Below the pieces are notes generated by a model. It saw only the letters and a list, made by a program, of their open reading frames with translations, did not search any database and was not told where the DNA came from. Positions 22,966-32,792 of a stretch of 64,000 nt of DNA are shown here, one piece after another. Within the stretch, counting starts at the first letter, position 1. Each line of letters starts with the position of its first letter. Both the position numbers and the translations under genes were made by a program. The stretch comes from Macrolepiota albuminosa (lineage: Eukaryota; Basidiomycota; Agaricomycetes; Agaricales; Agaricaceae), in assembly GCA_027475525.1 (NCBI GenBank), contig JAMWFC010000079.1:62001-126000 (forward strand), given 5' to 3'.

Positions 22966-24269
22966 TTATGGTGGTCTGCGATCTGGATGTGGTCACGTCA
23001 CCTTTGCTGTACTCCGTTCCACTTCTTCATTGCCTTTTTCTCATTACTTACCGTCATACTTTTATTGGGTCAAACGTGCGATTTGTATGCCACGAAAGCC
23101 CTCGAGATCTCTAATGCAAGTTATATTTCTTGCTCAGATACTGTCGATGACGGAAGGTGTGTCGTTCTTATTTGTAACTTAGTTTCGTACCCTCAAACTC
23201 GATGGCTGTATCGTTGGGCCCATGGTCCATGTATACTTTCATATAGGTGGTTTGTATATAGTTTGGGAATAATACATGATAAATCGTCAAACGTGGCTGG
23301 CCGGGCTACGGCGTGTGAGACCACGTTTCTTATCTTTGCCTTCGTCGCGGTACTTCCGACACGAACAATTGCCCGGCGTAATGGAGTAGGGCTCCATTTT
23401 TGCCACTTGCAGCAGCCCTCAATGAATCTGCCGCGCGAAAGGACCGTGTAAAAAACCTGAGGACCCGAACGCCCGGGATCGAAATTCATTAACGGTCATT
23501 CGGTTCCGTGTGCAGTAACGTAAAACCTTAGATTATAGCCGCTATGGTTGGGAGATTGGTAGGACGTTTACCATATGGCTGTCTAGCCAGAAGACATCCC
23601 TCAATGTTCTGGAGCATTGCTTTGTCAGTTTACTCCCGCACCAAATGTCAGAGAAGCGCCGAGCGGAGCCTGAAATATCAAAGTTCACTTGCCAAAAGGG
23701 TACTTGAGGTACTGTGGGAGTTGAATCTCCGCTATACCAAGAAATACTGAGGTGGGGTGGCATGCTCAGCACGAGGCCACCCGGTTCGGGCTGTTATAGA
23801 TGGCTCAGCCTTGGCCGACTTTGGTCAAGACTCCAAGTTGGGCGTTTAGTCCAGCCGCTTCGGAGTGTGTGGGTTGTGGGACCCACGTGACACACCATGA
23901 CGCACGAATTGATTAGGTAACCACGTCAAACCAGGGAAGGGCGTCAATAACGGCACATGACCGGGCGGGGTTAAGATGACACACAACCGCTTAGTGTAGG
24001 TGGCGCTCAGTAAACGATACCCATGTGTTAAGCGCTAAAATAAATTCCCAAAAGGGTTCTTTCTGATCCAAAAAAAAGGTACTTGAGATCCGTAGCAAGC
24101 TGATAACGGAATGCCGCCTTGGAGCCACCAGTAGCCCCAACAAGCTGTCTCTCTTGGAGCTCTTTCATTGCCTCTGATTTCTGTTTCCAATGACATATGG
24201 GGATATGAACAGAAACCATTTAAAACGCATATCTATTGGTCATTTCTATCTATTCCTACGCGCCTGTTT
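22966..24269. other. Intergenic, no gene recognised
   Basis: Holds the MOB4-like 3' end and the P450 promoter. No repeat or coding signal was recognised. Confidence 0.4.
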
Positions 24270-24346
24270 ACCTCTCAGCTCTCTTTTGGCATCAAAATCA
24301 TGGTCCCTTTGGTATTCGATTTTCAAGCTGGTGTTGCTTCACTTGT
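24270..24346. repeat. Displaced 77-bp copy of the P450 start region
   Basis: Identical to 29305-29381, including the P450 ATG, and ends exactly at 77 bp. It sits between the true left flank (ending 24269) and the TE2 target duplication at 24347-24351. The copy is best read as the assembly artefact seen elsewhere, here created at the branch between alleles with and without TE2. Confidence 0.75.
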
Positions 24347-24351
24347 ACCTC
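24347..24351. repeat. Target-site duplication of TE2 (left copy)
   Basis: ACCTC adjoins the left LTR. The right copy is at 29305-29309. Confidence 0.85.
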
Positions 24352-24660
24352 TGTCGCAGCATGATAGAATAACGATGATGTATTTGTATATAGTATACAA
24401 TATGATAGACTGGAGTCAAGTATCGAGAGATGTAAGTATGTTTTAATTGTAAGTAAATAAATGACGCACCTGGAGTCAAGTATCGAGAGATGGCTTGACT
24501 CCAAGGTGAGACGGCGTATTTATAGAAACGTGTATGTATAATGATATAATAAACGAATCATAAAAGAATAACATAAGCGTAATTTATGAGATAATAAAAA
24601 CATACGTGTATATGACATCATTTTGAGAGTAGCCGAAGTTACGCGTCATTACCGCTAACA
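24352..24660 (-). repeat. TE2 3' LTR
   Basis: 309 bp. A motif containing TGGAGTCAAGTATCGAG occurs twice, near 24411 and 24471. The pol stop (24639-24641) lies inside. Confidence 0.9.
24468..24507 (-). other. Bulged stem-loop in the TE2 LTR
   Basis: ACCTGGAGTCAAG pairs with CTTGACTCCAAGGT, a 13-bp stem with one bulged base, around a loop of about 13 nt. Architecture is the same as in TE1. Confidence 0.6.
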
Positions 24661-27600
24661 CTCCCACTTGACGGTAACGCAGGCAATACGACTCCCATTT
24701 TCGTTCGGTATTTCTCGAATGTTTCTCTCGGTAAGGCTTTAGTTAATACATCGGCAATCATGTCGTGGGTGGAAACATGAGATAATTGTATGTCGCCTCG
24801 AGATATGTGTTCACGGATAAAATGATATCGAATATCGATGTGCTTTGCTCGGGAATGTCCAACTGGGTTTTTCGACAGTGCGATGCTGCCGGTGCTGTCA
24901 GTGTGAATGATTGTGGCATCGGCCTGCTCAAAATCTAGATCTTTGAGCAGATTACGCAGCCAGATAGCTTCCCTCGTTGCGTTAGATGAGGCAATATACT
25001 CCGCTTCAACAGTAGACGTAGCCGTTACTGATTGCTTCTTCGATGACCAAGAAACTAGACTTCCGTCAATGTCATAACACCAACCACTGATAGAACGCCG
25101 ATCGTATGTGTCTTGTGCCCAGTTTGCGTCGCTCCAACCAACTAATCGCAGTTCGTCGTTAAATAGGTTTCCCAGCTTTAAACAATATGATCGAGTTCCC
25201 TTCAAATAACGCAGAATGCGTTTACATGCAGCCAAGTGGGGAATGCCGGGATTGTTCGAGAATTGCGCTAATAGGTTGACCGAAAACTGTATATCGGGAC
25301 GAGTTTGCGTGGCGTAAAGCAAGGATCCTATCAAGGAAAGGTAATTGATTTCCTTTGCGAATGACTTGTAGGCCTTTTGCTCGTCCTCGTTTGTCGGGCA
25401 TTGTAGTAACGATAGGTTATGATTAGTGACTAGTGGAGTGGAAACTGGATGGCAGGAGGACATTCCGAAACGTTCGAGCACCGAATCAATGTAGATAGAT
25501 TGGTTCAAGTAAATGGCACGGTTCATGCGATCGCGTTTGACCTGAAGTCCAAGGACATAATGTATCTCGCCTAGATCCGTGATGTCGAAGTGAGCGTCCA
25601 CATCTCTTTTGAATGAAATTATCCTTCTGATGTTATGTCCGGCCACGATCATGTCGTCCACATACACGATAACAATCAGAATAATTTTTCCGTTTTCTCG
25701 CAACACATAAAGGCAATCGTCAGCGAAAGATGGAATGAATCCCAGACTTATCATGGTCTCGTGCAATTTTTCTTTCCACTTCCTCCCGGCTTGTTTAAGA
25801 CCATAAATGGCCTTGACGAGTCTCCAGTAACGACATCTTCCTATTCCAGAAGGTGCACGCATGTAGATGTCCTCGTCGAGGTCTCCCTCCAGGTAAGCTC
25901 CGATTACGTCAATTTGATGGACTTCCAAATCGAGTACGGCTGCCAGGGTCAGAAATACACGTAAAGTCGTAAACTTGGCCACCGAGGAAAACGTTTCGCT
26001 GTAATCGATGCCGGGGATTTGCGAAAATCCTTGAGCCACGATACGAGCCTTATACTTCGCGTGCCTCCCATTTTCATCAAGCTTTTCTTTTAACACAACT
26101 TTACTTCCCACAGCCCTTTTTCCGAGAGGTAAATCATCTACCTCTTCAAACACTCCTTTGCTGACAAGTTGGTTATATTCGCTGGTGATCGCTTTCTGCC
26201 ACTCATCAGCATGATCAGATTTCAAAGCGTCCTCAAGCGTAGGACCAGATACGGCGACGAAGGCCATGTGGCTCTTGGGTTCGTCATCACCTTCCTGACG
26301 AAATCTGATCGGAAGTTTCTTAAGGCGTGTAGATGGCTCGCGAGAAGGCAAATCTTTCCATTTTGTACTCTTCCGTGGTGCAGGAGGTGGTGAAATATGT
26401 GCAGGACCGCGAATAGTGGCCGTTGATGATTCTGACGGTGCAGGAGTGGGATAACGCAGCTCTTCGGTCGGAGTCGTAACGTTTATCTCTTGTTCGGACG
26501 ATGATGCTTCCTCTAGCTGGGCCTCGACCTCTGATTCGGAGGAAACCTCGGGAATGAGTACCTGTCTAGGTGCCTCGGATTCAGGGTACGTGGCAGTATT
26601 GATAAAATCGTTGATTTCTTGCGTTGACGACTGCGTCAGCTCAGGATCTAGACGTGCCAACTCACTTGGTGTGTCGTCCTCGTAGAATTCGACGTCTCGA
26701 GAAGTGATAAGTTTGCCATTTTCAAGGTCCTCCAGCCTGTAGCCTTTCGTTTCGTTTGCCCACCAGCCGAGCATGCGTACACGGACAGCGCGTGACTCTA
26801 ATTTGCCTTGTCGGACCTCCTTTGGTACGTGTGCCCATCCTAACGATCCGAAGATGCGTAGATGAGCTATATCAGGTTTACGTCCGAACCATTCAGTATA
26901 GGGAATTTTTCCCTTTAAAGCAGAGGTAGGAGAGATAGATCGAATGTAAACGGCGTACATAAAAGCTTCTCCCCAGTACCGTAAATCCATCTTGGCGCCA
27001 TGGAGCATGCTACGAACCATCTCCATTATAACAGCTATAGCTCGTTCTGCGATGCCATTTTGCTGTGGACGATACGGATTCGTAGTTTGGTGTCTGATGC
27101 CATTTAGTGCACAGAATTTTCGTAAAGCTGAATTCACGAATTCGCTCCCGTTATCTGTCCTAATTATTTGGACAAACTTTCCTCCGCTTCGTTCGTACAA
27201 GGCTGTGGTCTCGCGTACTGCTTCATTGACTTCGTCCTTTGTTTTCAGAAGTCGACCAGAGGGATACCTTTTGCTGGCTTCTACGGTCACCATGGCGTAA
27301 CGATTTCCATCCCAGGTGGGAACGCTCATCGGGCCGGTTAAGTCCATTACAAGTAATTCGTTCAAACCGTATTTAGTAGGACTTGAGTCTGGAAGGGGAG
27401 GCCTGGTTGCCTTTCCTTCTGCGCAACCGCTGCATAATCGATCATATTCTCGAGGTAATTTGATGTTGATGCCGGTTACGAGGTGTTGATCGACCATTGT
27501 TTTAATAGTGCGTGGGCTGATGTGCCCTAAGCGTCGGTGCCAAAGGCGCATAGTGGACTCGTTTGCAATAAAAGCGATGTTATTGTCAGCAATGCCCATG

Positions 27601-28991
27601 GTCATAGTTTCAATACGGTATAACGTGCCGTGTGAGCCTATCAGGTTGGCATGCAAAAATTCTTGACCATTCCAAGATAGGCTGATCCCATAGGCTAGTC
27701 CGCCAATAGCAGCACCACTGCGTTGAAGTAGTCCGAGGCTGATTAGATTCGCGCCAAGGGTGGGGATATGTAAAACGTCACGTAGTTGTACGTCATTGAC
27801 TCCATTGGAAAGGCAGGTACGAAATTCGATCGTTCCTTTTCCGGTGACAGGTAAGACGTTCATCCCACCTACAGAGATATGCTGATTTTCTATTCCCTGA
27901 TAATTAATAAAGTAGGCGAGGTCTGCCACCATGTGACAAGACGCGGCGCTATCAAGAAGCAATCCCGAGGGCATGCCGTCGTAAGTGGCCATTAAGACTT
28001 TACCGACTTCTCGAGTATCAGCCTTGATAGGGGATATGGATATGTTTGCCTGCTCGGAACCTCTAGGTCGTCGCGGTTTAGGACACTTTGGGCTCCAGTG
28101 ACCTTTGTCGCCACAATTGTGGCAGACGTCGTCTGGTTTCGGTAATCGCTTAGATTTAAGCTTCCTTTTTGGAGTAAATGTCCTTGGTCGACTCCCACTC
28201 GAATTGTTATCTCCAGTTGTCACAAAAGCCAGTGTTTTGGTCGTGGAGTTGCTTTCGAGGGTTAACCTATCATACACAGACAACAATTCCGTAGTCACGG
28301 TTTCGAGAGTCAAGGAAGTACTGCGAGATAGCAAACTCTGTTTGACAACCTCCCATGTGGGGGAGCGAGGGAGCGAAAGAAGCATAGCATTGAGAATAGT
28401 ATAATCGTCGATTTTGTGACCAGCTTCGATGAAACGGCGACGGATGCTCATATAAAACCCGAGATGATCAGTCAAGGGTGAGCTACCATCCCATTTTTTT
28501 GCGTATAACTGCTGATAATAATAGTGGACATTAATGCCACTCTGCTGATCGACGTAGTTCTTCCGCATATGTTCCCAGATTTTCTTGGAACTGTCAAGAT
28601 CGACTATAGTTTCACGCTGGGTGTATTCGATAGAATTGCGAATTAATCCCATAGCGGAGTCGTCCTTGTTAAGCCAGTGCTCATGCTTATCATGAGCAGA
28701 CTGCCAAGTCGTAAAGTCCTTGGATTGTAATGCCTTCATCAAGTCGGATCCCTCTTTGTAAACGACTTGAGAGGGCTTATCATCGGTAGGGCACGTAGTG
28801 GTCATGAGGTCAGTATACTCGGTGGGTGGTTTCGGAGGACGAGGTTCTCTTCCGGACACTACTCCCCACAAGGCTTTAGCCTGTAAAGCTGACTTCATAT
28901 TGTCGGACCAGGTATGGTAGTTTGTACCATTGAATTTCGGAAACTGCAATGTTTCGGAAGTGCTGGTCTCATTCGCGACGCCGGGGCCCAT
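24639..28991 (-). CDS. TE2 gag-pol polyprotein (copia type), intact
   Basis: About 1450 residues from the ATG at 28991, inside the primer-binding site (MGPGVANE). The frame is open further upstream through the LTR, so an alternative start MLRQV-MGP is possible. Approximate domains: UBN2 gag 15-250; CCHC knuckle CHNCGDKGHWSPKC near 290; aspartic protease LLDSAASCHM near 345; integrase zinc region LWHRRLGH/CSGC near 480-520; integrase core with Asp in VMDLTGP (~549), Asp in IRTDNGSEF (~612) and Glu in PQQNGIAERA (~647); reverse transcriptase YVDDMIVAG near 1110; RNase H SDANWAQD and AEYIASS near 1290-1330. All catalytic residues I can place are present and no stop or frameshift was seen. Confidence 0.93.
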   Translation of the reverse strand: MGPGVANETSTSETLQFPKFNGTNYHTWSDNMKSALQAKALWGVVSGREPRPPKPPTEYTDLMTTTCPTDDKPSQVVYKEGSDLMKALQSKDFTTWQSAHDKHEHWLNKDDSAMGLIRNSIEYTQRETIVDLDSSKKIWEHMRKNYVDQQSGINVHYYYQQLYAKKWDGSSPLTDHLGFYMSIRRRFIEAGHKIDDYTILNAMLLSLPRSPTWEVVKQSLLSRSTSLTLETVTTELLSVYDRLTLESNSTTKTLAFVTTGDNNSSGSRPRTFTPKRKLKSKRLPKPDDVCHNCGDKGHWSPKCPKPRRPRGSEQANISISPIKADTREVGKVLMATYDGMPSGLLLDSAASCHMVADLAYFINYQGIENQHISVGGMNVLPVTGKGTIEFRTCLSNGVNDVQLRDVLHIPTLGANLISLGLLQRSGAAIGGLAYGISLSWNGQEFLHANLIGSHGTLYRIETMTMGIADNNIAFIANESTMRLWHRRLGHISPRTIKTMVDQHLVTGINIKLPREYDRLCSGCAEGKATRPPLPDSSPTKYGLNELLVMDLTGPMSVPTWDGNRYAMVTVEASKRYPSGRLLKTKDEVNEAVRETTALYERSGGKFVQIIRTDNGSEFVNSALRKFCALNGIRHQTTNPYRPQQNGIAERAIAVIMEMVRSMLHGAKMDLRYWGEAFMYAVYIRSISPTSALKGKIPYTEWFGRKPDIAHLRIFGSLGWAHVPKEVRQGKLESRAVRVRMLGWWANETKGYRLEDLENGKLITSRDVEFYEDDTPSELARLDPELTQSSTQEINDFINTATYPESEAPRQVLIPEVSSESEVEAQLEEASSSEQEINVTTPTEELRYPTPAPSESSTATIRGPAHISPPPAPRKSTKWKDLPSREPSTRLKKLPIRFRQEGDDEPKSHMAFVAVSGPTLEDALKSDHADEWQKAITSEYNQLVSKGVFEEVDDLPLGKRAVGSKVVLKEKLDENGRHAKYKARIVAQGFSQIPGIDYSETFSSVAKFTTLRVFLTLAAVLDLEVHQIDVIGAYLEGDLDEDIYMRAPSGIGRCRYWRLVKAIYGLKQAGRKWKEKLHETMISLGFIPSFADDCLYVLRENGKIILIVIVYVDDMIVAGHNIRRIISFKRDVDAHFDITDLGEIHYVLGLQVKRDRMNRAIYLNQSIYIDSVLERFGMSSCHPVSTPLVTNHNLSLLQCPTNEDEQKAYKSFAKEINYLSLIGSLLYATQTRPDIQFSVNLLAQFSNNPGIPHLAACKRILRYLKGTRSYCLKLGNLFNDELRLVGWSDANWAQDTYDRRSISGWCYDIDGSLVSWSSKKQSVTATSTVEAEYIASSNATREAIWLRNLLKDLDFEQADATIIHTDSTGSIALSKNPVGHSRAKHIDIRYHFIREHISRGDIQLSHVSTHDMIADVLTKALPRETFEKYRTKMGVVLPALPSSGSVSGNDA
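24661..24668 (-). promoter_or_regulatory. TE2 polypurine tract
   Basis: AGTGGGAG on the minus strand, abutting the 3' LTR, identical to that of TE1. Confidence 0.7.
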
Positions 28992-28995
28992 AACC
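28983..28995 (-). promoter_or_regulatory. TE2 primer-binding site
   Basis: GGTTATGGGCCCC on the minus strand, identical to TE1 and TE3. It contains the gag ATG. Confidence 0.75.
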
Positions 28996-29304
28996 TGTCG
29001 CAGCATGATAGAATAACGATGATGTATTTGTATATAGTATACAATATGATAGACTGGAGTCAAGTATCGAGAGATGTAAGTATGTTTTAATTGTAAGTAA
29101 ATAAATGACGCACCTGGAGTCAAGTATCGAGAGATGGCTTGACTCCAAGGTGAGACGGCGTATTTATAGAAACGTGTATGTATAATGATATAATAAACGA
29201 ATCATAAAAGAATAACATAAGCGTAATTTATGAGATAATAAAAACATACGTGTATATGACATCATTTTGAGAGTAGCCGAAGTTACGCGTCATTACCGCT
29301 AACA
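28996..29304 (-). repeat. TE2 5' LTR
   Basis: 309 bp, apparently identical to 24352-24660. Followed by ACCTC at 29305-29309. Confidence 0.9.
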
Positions 29305-31284
29305 ACCTCTCAGCTCTCTTTTGGCATCAAAATCATGGTCCCTTTGGTATTCGATTTTCAAGCTGGTGTTGCTTCACTTGTGTGTATCGTCACATATCTG
29401 TACCTGCAACAGCGCGTCAACAAATCTCGCCGTCCTCTTCCCCCTGGTCCCACGAAGCTGCCATTGATTGGCAATCTGCTTAATATTCCAACAAGCTTTG
29501 AATGGATCACTTATCACAAGTGGTGCCAAGATCTTGGTGAATGTGACGTTTCGCTGAATATGTAATCCGAGCTTACTGTCGCCAAGGCTCCGATATCATA
29601 CACCTTAATGTAGCGGGAAAGTCTATCATCGTGCTTGATACCATTGAAGCTGCAACAGAACTACTGGAAAAGAAGTCATCAATCTATTCTGGAAGGTTCG
29701 CCCACCATTTGTGATAGCATTTGTGGTACATCAATGTGAATATTACAGACCAAGAATGACGATGCTTACGGAGCTGATGGGTTGGGATTTCCTTCTCGGA
29801 TTCTTGCCTTACGGTCAGTAGATGACGAATTTATATTCCTTCAGACCTAAATGGAGGACTTACTTTAGGCGAACTGTGGTACGGTTTTAGTTCATAACTT
29901 TTGAGGGAAAGCCAACACATCATCAGGAGGGAACACCGACGTCTGGCGCACCAATCATTCCACCCAAATGCTGCTTTGCGCTTCCGTCCGCAAGAGTTGA
30001 AAGCTAGTCGAGGTTTACTTCGTCGTCTCCTTGAGGATCCTAGCGACTTCCTTGGTCATTTACGACAGTCAGCTGGTCCTATCGTTTCCAGCCTCATTGC
30101 TTATTGTTTTTTTTTGTTTAGTATGTCTGGGGAAGTTATCATGTCTATCACGTACGGCATTGAGGTACAACCCAGAGGTGATCCATATATTACTACAGCC
30201 GAAGAGGCAATACGTTCCTTATCTATGGCTGCCATTCCGGGAAGATTCCTTGTAGATTCAGTCCCAGTACTTAAATACGTGCCTGGGTGGGTGCCATTTG
30301 CGGGATTCCAGCGTAAAGCCAAGGAATGGAGGAAGTTGGCAATGTCAATGATCCACTCCCCATATGAAGTTGTAAAGAACAACATTGTCTGTATTGCTCT
30401 TCATCCATTCCACTTTCTCTCTTATTATTTTTGCAGAAAAGTGGAAATATAATTTCATCGTTCGTCTCCGATAATTTGGAAATTATAGGAAAATTCGACA
30501 ATCAGGAACATCGAGAATCCGTCATTAGGGCCACCGCAGGAACCATGTACGCTGGTGAGGATTAGAGCCTGCCTTGCTAACCACAAACACTGACATAGAA
30601 ATCCTAGCTGGTGCAGATACAGTACGTCTCTATGGTTGCCGTAAAAATATTCTTGAATTGATTAAAACACAAGACTTTATCGACCATCTCAACATGTGTG
30701 CTTGGTCTTATCAAGAATCCTGATGCCCTGAGGAAAGCCCAAGAAGAGATTGATAGAGTGGTCGGCTCTAACCGTCTGCCCGACTTCGATGACGAGCCAT
30801 ATTTGCCATATATCTCGGCTCTCGTGCGAGAGGCTCTAAGATGGAATTTGGTTACTCCCCTTGGTCAGTAGTACCCCGTTATTGAGATGATATTCATATG
30901 AGTAAGCTTATGTTCCCCCAGCGCTTCCGCATCATCTATCCGTGGAGGATGAGTATCGAGGATACAGGATACCCGCTGAGTCTACTATCATTGCCAATGC
31001 ATGGCGAGCAACGACAGTACTCGTATTGGACTGATCAAACTCTTACATCCTCCGAACAGGGCAATCCTACATGATGAGAACGTGTATCCCAAACCTTTTG
31101 AATTTCTACCCGATCGTTTCATGAAGGACGGACAGTTGAATCCTGCGATACCGGATCCTTCTCATGTCGCTTTTGGATTTGGAAGGCGGTAATCTTATTT
31201 TTCCCCCTCGCCATCTCTTCCTCTAATCGTTACCTATCCTATCCAAGCATCTGCCCAGGGCGTTATATGGCGCTATCGTCGGTA

Positions 31285-31289
31285 TGGAT
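31285..31289. repeat. Target-site duplication of TE3 (left copy)
   Basis: TGGAT. The right copy is at 33092-33096. Confidence 0.9.
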
Positions 31290-31588
31290 TGTTGAACGGG
31301 TCGTCGCCGAGGCCAGGAATGGAGAGTGCGAGCGCGTGAATGTAAACTGAGGAATGAGTCGAATGTGAGTGTTTGTGAGTGCAACCGCCGTCAAAGAGGG
31401 CGCGGTCATCAATGACAGAAAGGAGTGGCCACGCGGGGCCAGTGCTGGCTTGACTCGGCCAGTGCGGGGACACGACAATAAGCGTATTGAAGGTGTAGAA
31501 TACAATATACGTAACTACGAGTTATGCACGAAAGTATTTGTACGTATTAGTATTTAAGGTGTCCGTGCAGCCTGGTACTGTAACAACA
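31290..31588 (-). repeat. TE3 3' LTR
   Basis: 299 bp, TGTTGAACGGG...GTAACAACA on the plus strand. Unrelated by eye to the TE1/TE2 LTRs apart from the ends. P450 translation running into it stops at 31348-31350. Confidence 0.9.
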
Positions 31589-31598
31589 CTCCCACCCA
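31589..31598 (-). promoter_or_regulatory. TE3 polypurine tract
   Basis: TGGGTGGGAG on the minus strand, next to the 3' LTR. Confidence 0.6.
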
Positions 31599-31665
31599 TG
31601 CAAACGGACAGCAAGAAAAGAATTACAAAACGCTCCCACCGAAACTAAGAACTCCCACCGTTCCT

Positions 31666-32586
31666 TCAAAGCAGGCGTGGTGCGCGCGAGGTGTTAGCAT
31701 GAATAACTTGAAGCCCATTGTCGTCATCGGAATCTTGTTCATCAAGATCGGCGTAGGCACGACGAGCCTTTTCACGGGCATGGTCCTTAGCACCTTGAAG
31801 AACGAGGTCCTTGATGGCAGAGGGCATGTCACGAGCACAGAGACGAGAGATGTGTCCATCACGACCACAACGGTGACAGCTGTCACCATTCGACTTGTCA
31901 CACCAAGTGTACTTCCCTTCCTTAAATCCGTCAGTAGCCGGCTCACGCTGAGTCTTTCCCTTCCCCTTGTCCTTCTCCAACCGTGCTGAATTACCAAACT
32001 CGGACTTGATGATGTACTCGCTATTTGCAGATCCAATGAGAGTAGATTTGATTTTCGTGAGGTCAGGTTCAGTTTCCTGAGCGAGAATGCTGGTGCGGAT
32101 GGCATGATAAGAAGAGTCAAGGCGGCGGAGAAGGTGATCACTGATAGTAGTGTCCGAAACAGTTTCACCAAGGTTCTTGAGCACCTGGAAAGCAGTAGTG
32201 ACAGCCTGAATGTAGATTTCAATAGGACGGGAAGTATCGTGTTCAATAGCATCAATATTGTCACGAGCACGGATGCGGCGGCCCATCGTTGATTTATTGT
32301 ATGCTGCTTTGAGAGTAGACCATGCAGCAGCAGCAGATTTGATGTTCTTGATTCTGTAGCGATGCTCGGGTTCCATAGAAGCATAAATATACGCAACTAG
32401 AGCTTTGTCCATTTTCTCTTCCCCTTCAGCAACTGTCCCAGATGTCACCCAATCAGCTCCAACACCCATGAAAAACATCTCCATGTTTTCTGCCCATTCC
32501 ATCCAATTGTCATCACCAAGTTTGGCGGATTCAGCAAGGGCCTTTGAAAGAAAAGCTGAGATAGCAGTGGAATTGGTAGAGGACAT
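31666..32586 (-). CDS. TE3 gag protein
   Basis: 306 residues, intact. The N-terminal 200 residues are a copia-type gag (UBN2-like): DDNWMEWAENMEMFF, then ALVAYIYASM, IKSAAAAWSTLKAAY and ISDHLLRRLDSSYH. Residues about 240-253 form a CCHC zinc knuckle, CHRCGRDGHISRLC, the nucleic-acid-binding motif. The tail is acidic (DLDEQDSDDDN). It is clearly distinct from TE1/TE2 gag. Unlike those, the ATG within the primer site leads to a stop after four codons (MGPE), so gag starts 194 nt further in. Likely a particle-forming protein. Confidence 0.88.
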   Translation of the reverse strand: MSSTNSTAISAFLSKALAESAKLGDDNWMEWAENMEMFFMGVGADWVTSGTVAEGEEKMDKALVAYIYASMEPEHRYRIKNIKSAAAAWSTLKAAYNKSTMGRRIRARDNIDAIEHDTSRPIEIYIQAVTTAFQVLKNLGETVSDTTISDHLLRRLDSSYHAIRTSILAQETEPDLTKIKSTLIGSANSEYIIKSEFGNSARLEKDKGKGKTQREPATDGFKEGKYTWCDKSNGDSCHRCGRDGHISRLCARDMPSAIKDLVLQGAKDHAREKARRAYADLDEQDSDDDNGLQVIHANTSRAPRLL

Positions 32587-32779
32587 GATGTCGAACGAGC
32601 CAGCCTAAGGGACAGTGGTTGTGGTTGAGGAAAAAAAATGTGGACACGAGGCAACCGCGGAGAACGTGGCGGAGACTGAACAGCGATCCGACAATGCGTG
32701 CAGCCAGCGGTTACATGTCAAGAAAATAAATAAGTAAAAGAAAGTCGTGAGGTTGTGAATGAGATGCGCAGGGTCACTC

Positions 32780-32792
32780 GGGGCCCATAACC
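32780..32792 (-). promoter_or_regulatory. TE3 primer-binding site
   Basis: GGTTATGGGCCCC on the minus strand, the same 13 nt as in TE1 and TE2, although the neighbouring LTR differs. Confidence 0.75.

Larger units (their letters stand above)
24352..29304 (-). mobile_element. TE2: intact Ty1/copia LTR retrotransposon in the P450 5' leader
   Basis: 4953 bp with 309-bp LTRs that appear identical, TG...CA ends and a 5-bp duplication ACCTC. One uninterrupted gag-pol frame covers nearly the whole interior on the minus strand. Primer-binding site and polypurine tract are canonical, so this copy could be autonomous. It lies 25 nt upstream of the P450 start codon (counted from the right target duplication), head-to-head with that gene, and separates it from its promoter. 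Confidence 0.93.

Noticed and set aside
24300..24346. An ATG with the same first codons as the P450, as an alternative gene start upstream of TE2
   Set aside because: It is part of the displaced 77-bp copy, which is identical to 29305-29381 and ends exactly at 77 bp. The clean ACCTC target duplication works only with the copy ignored.
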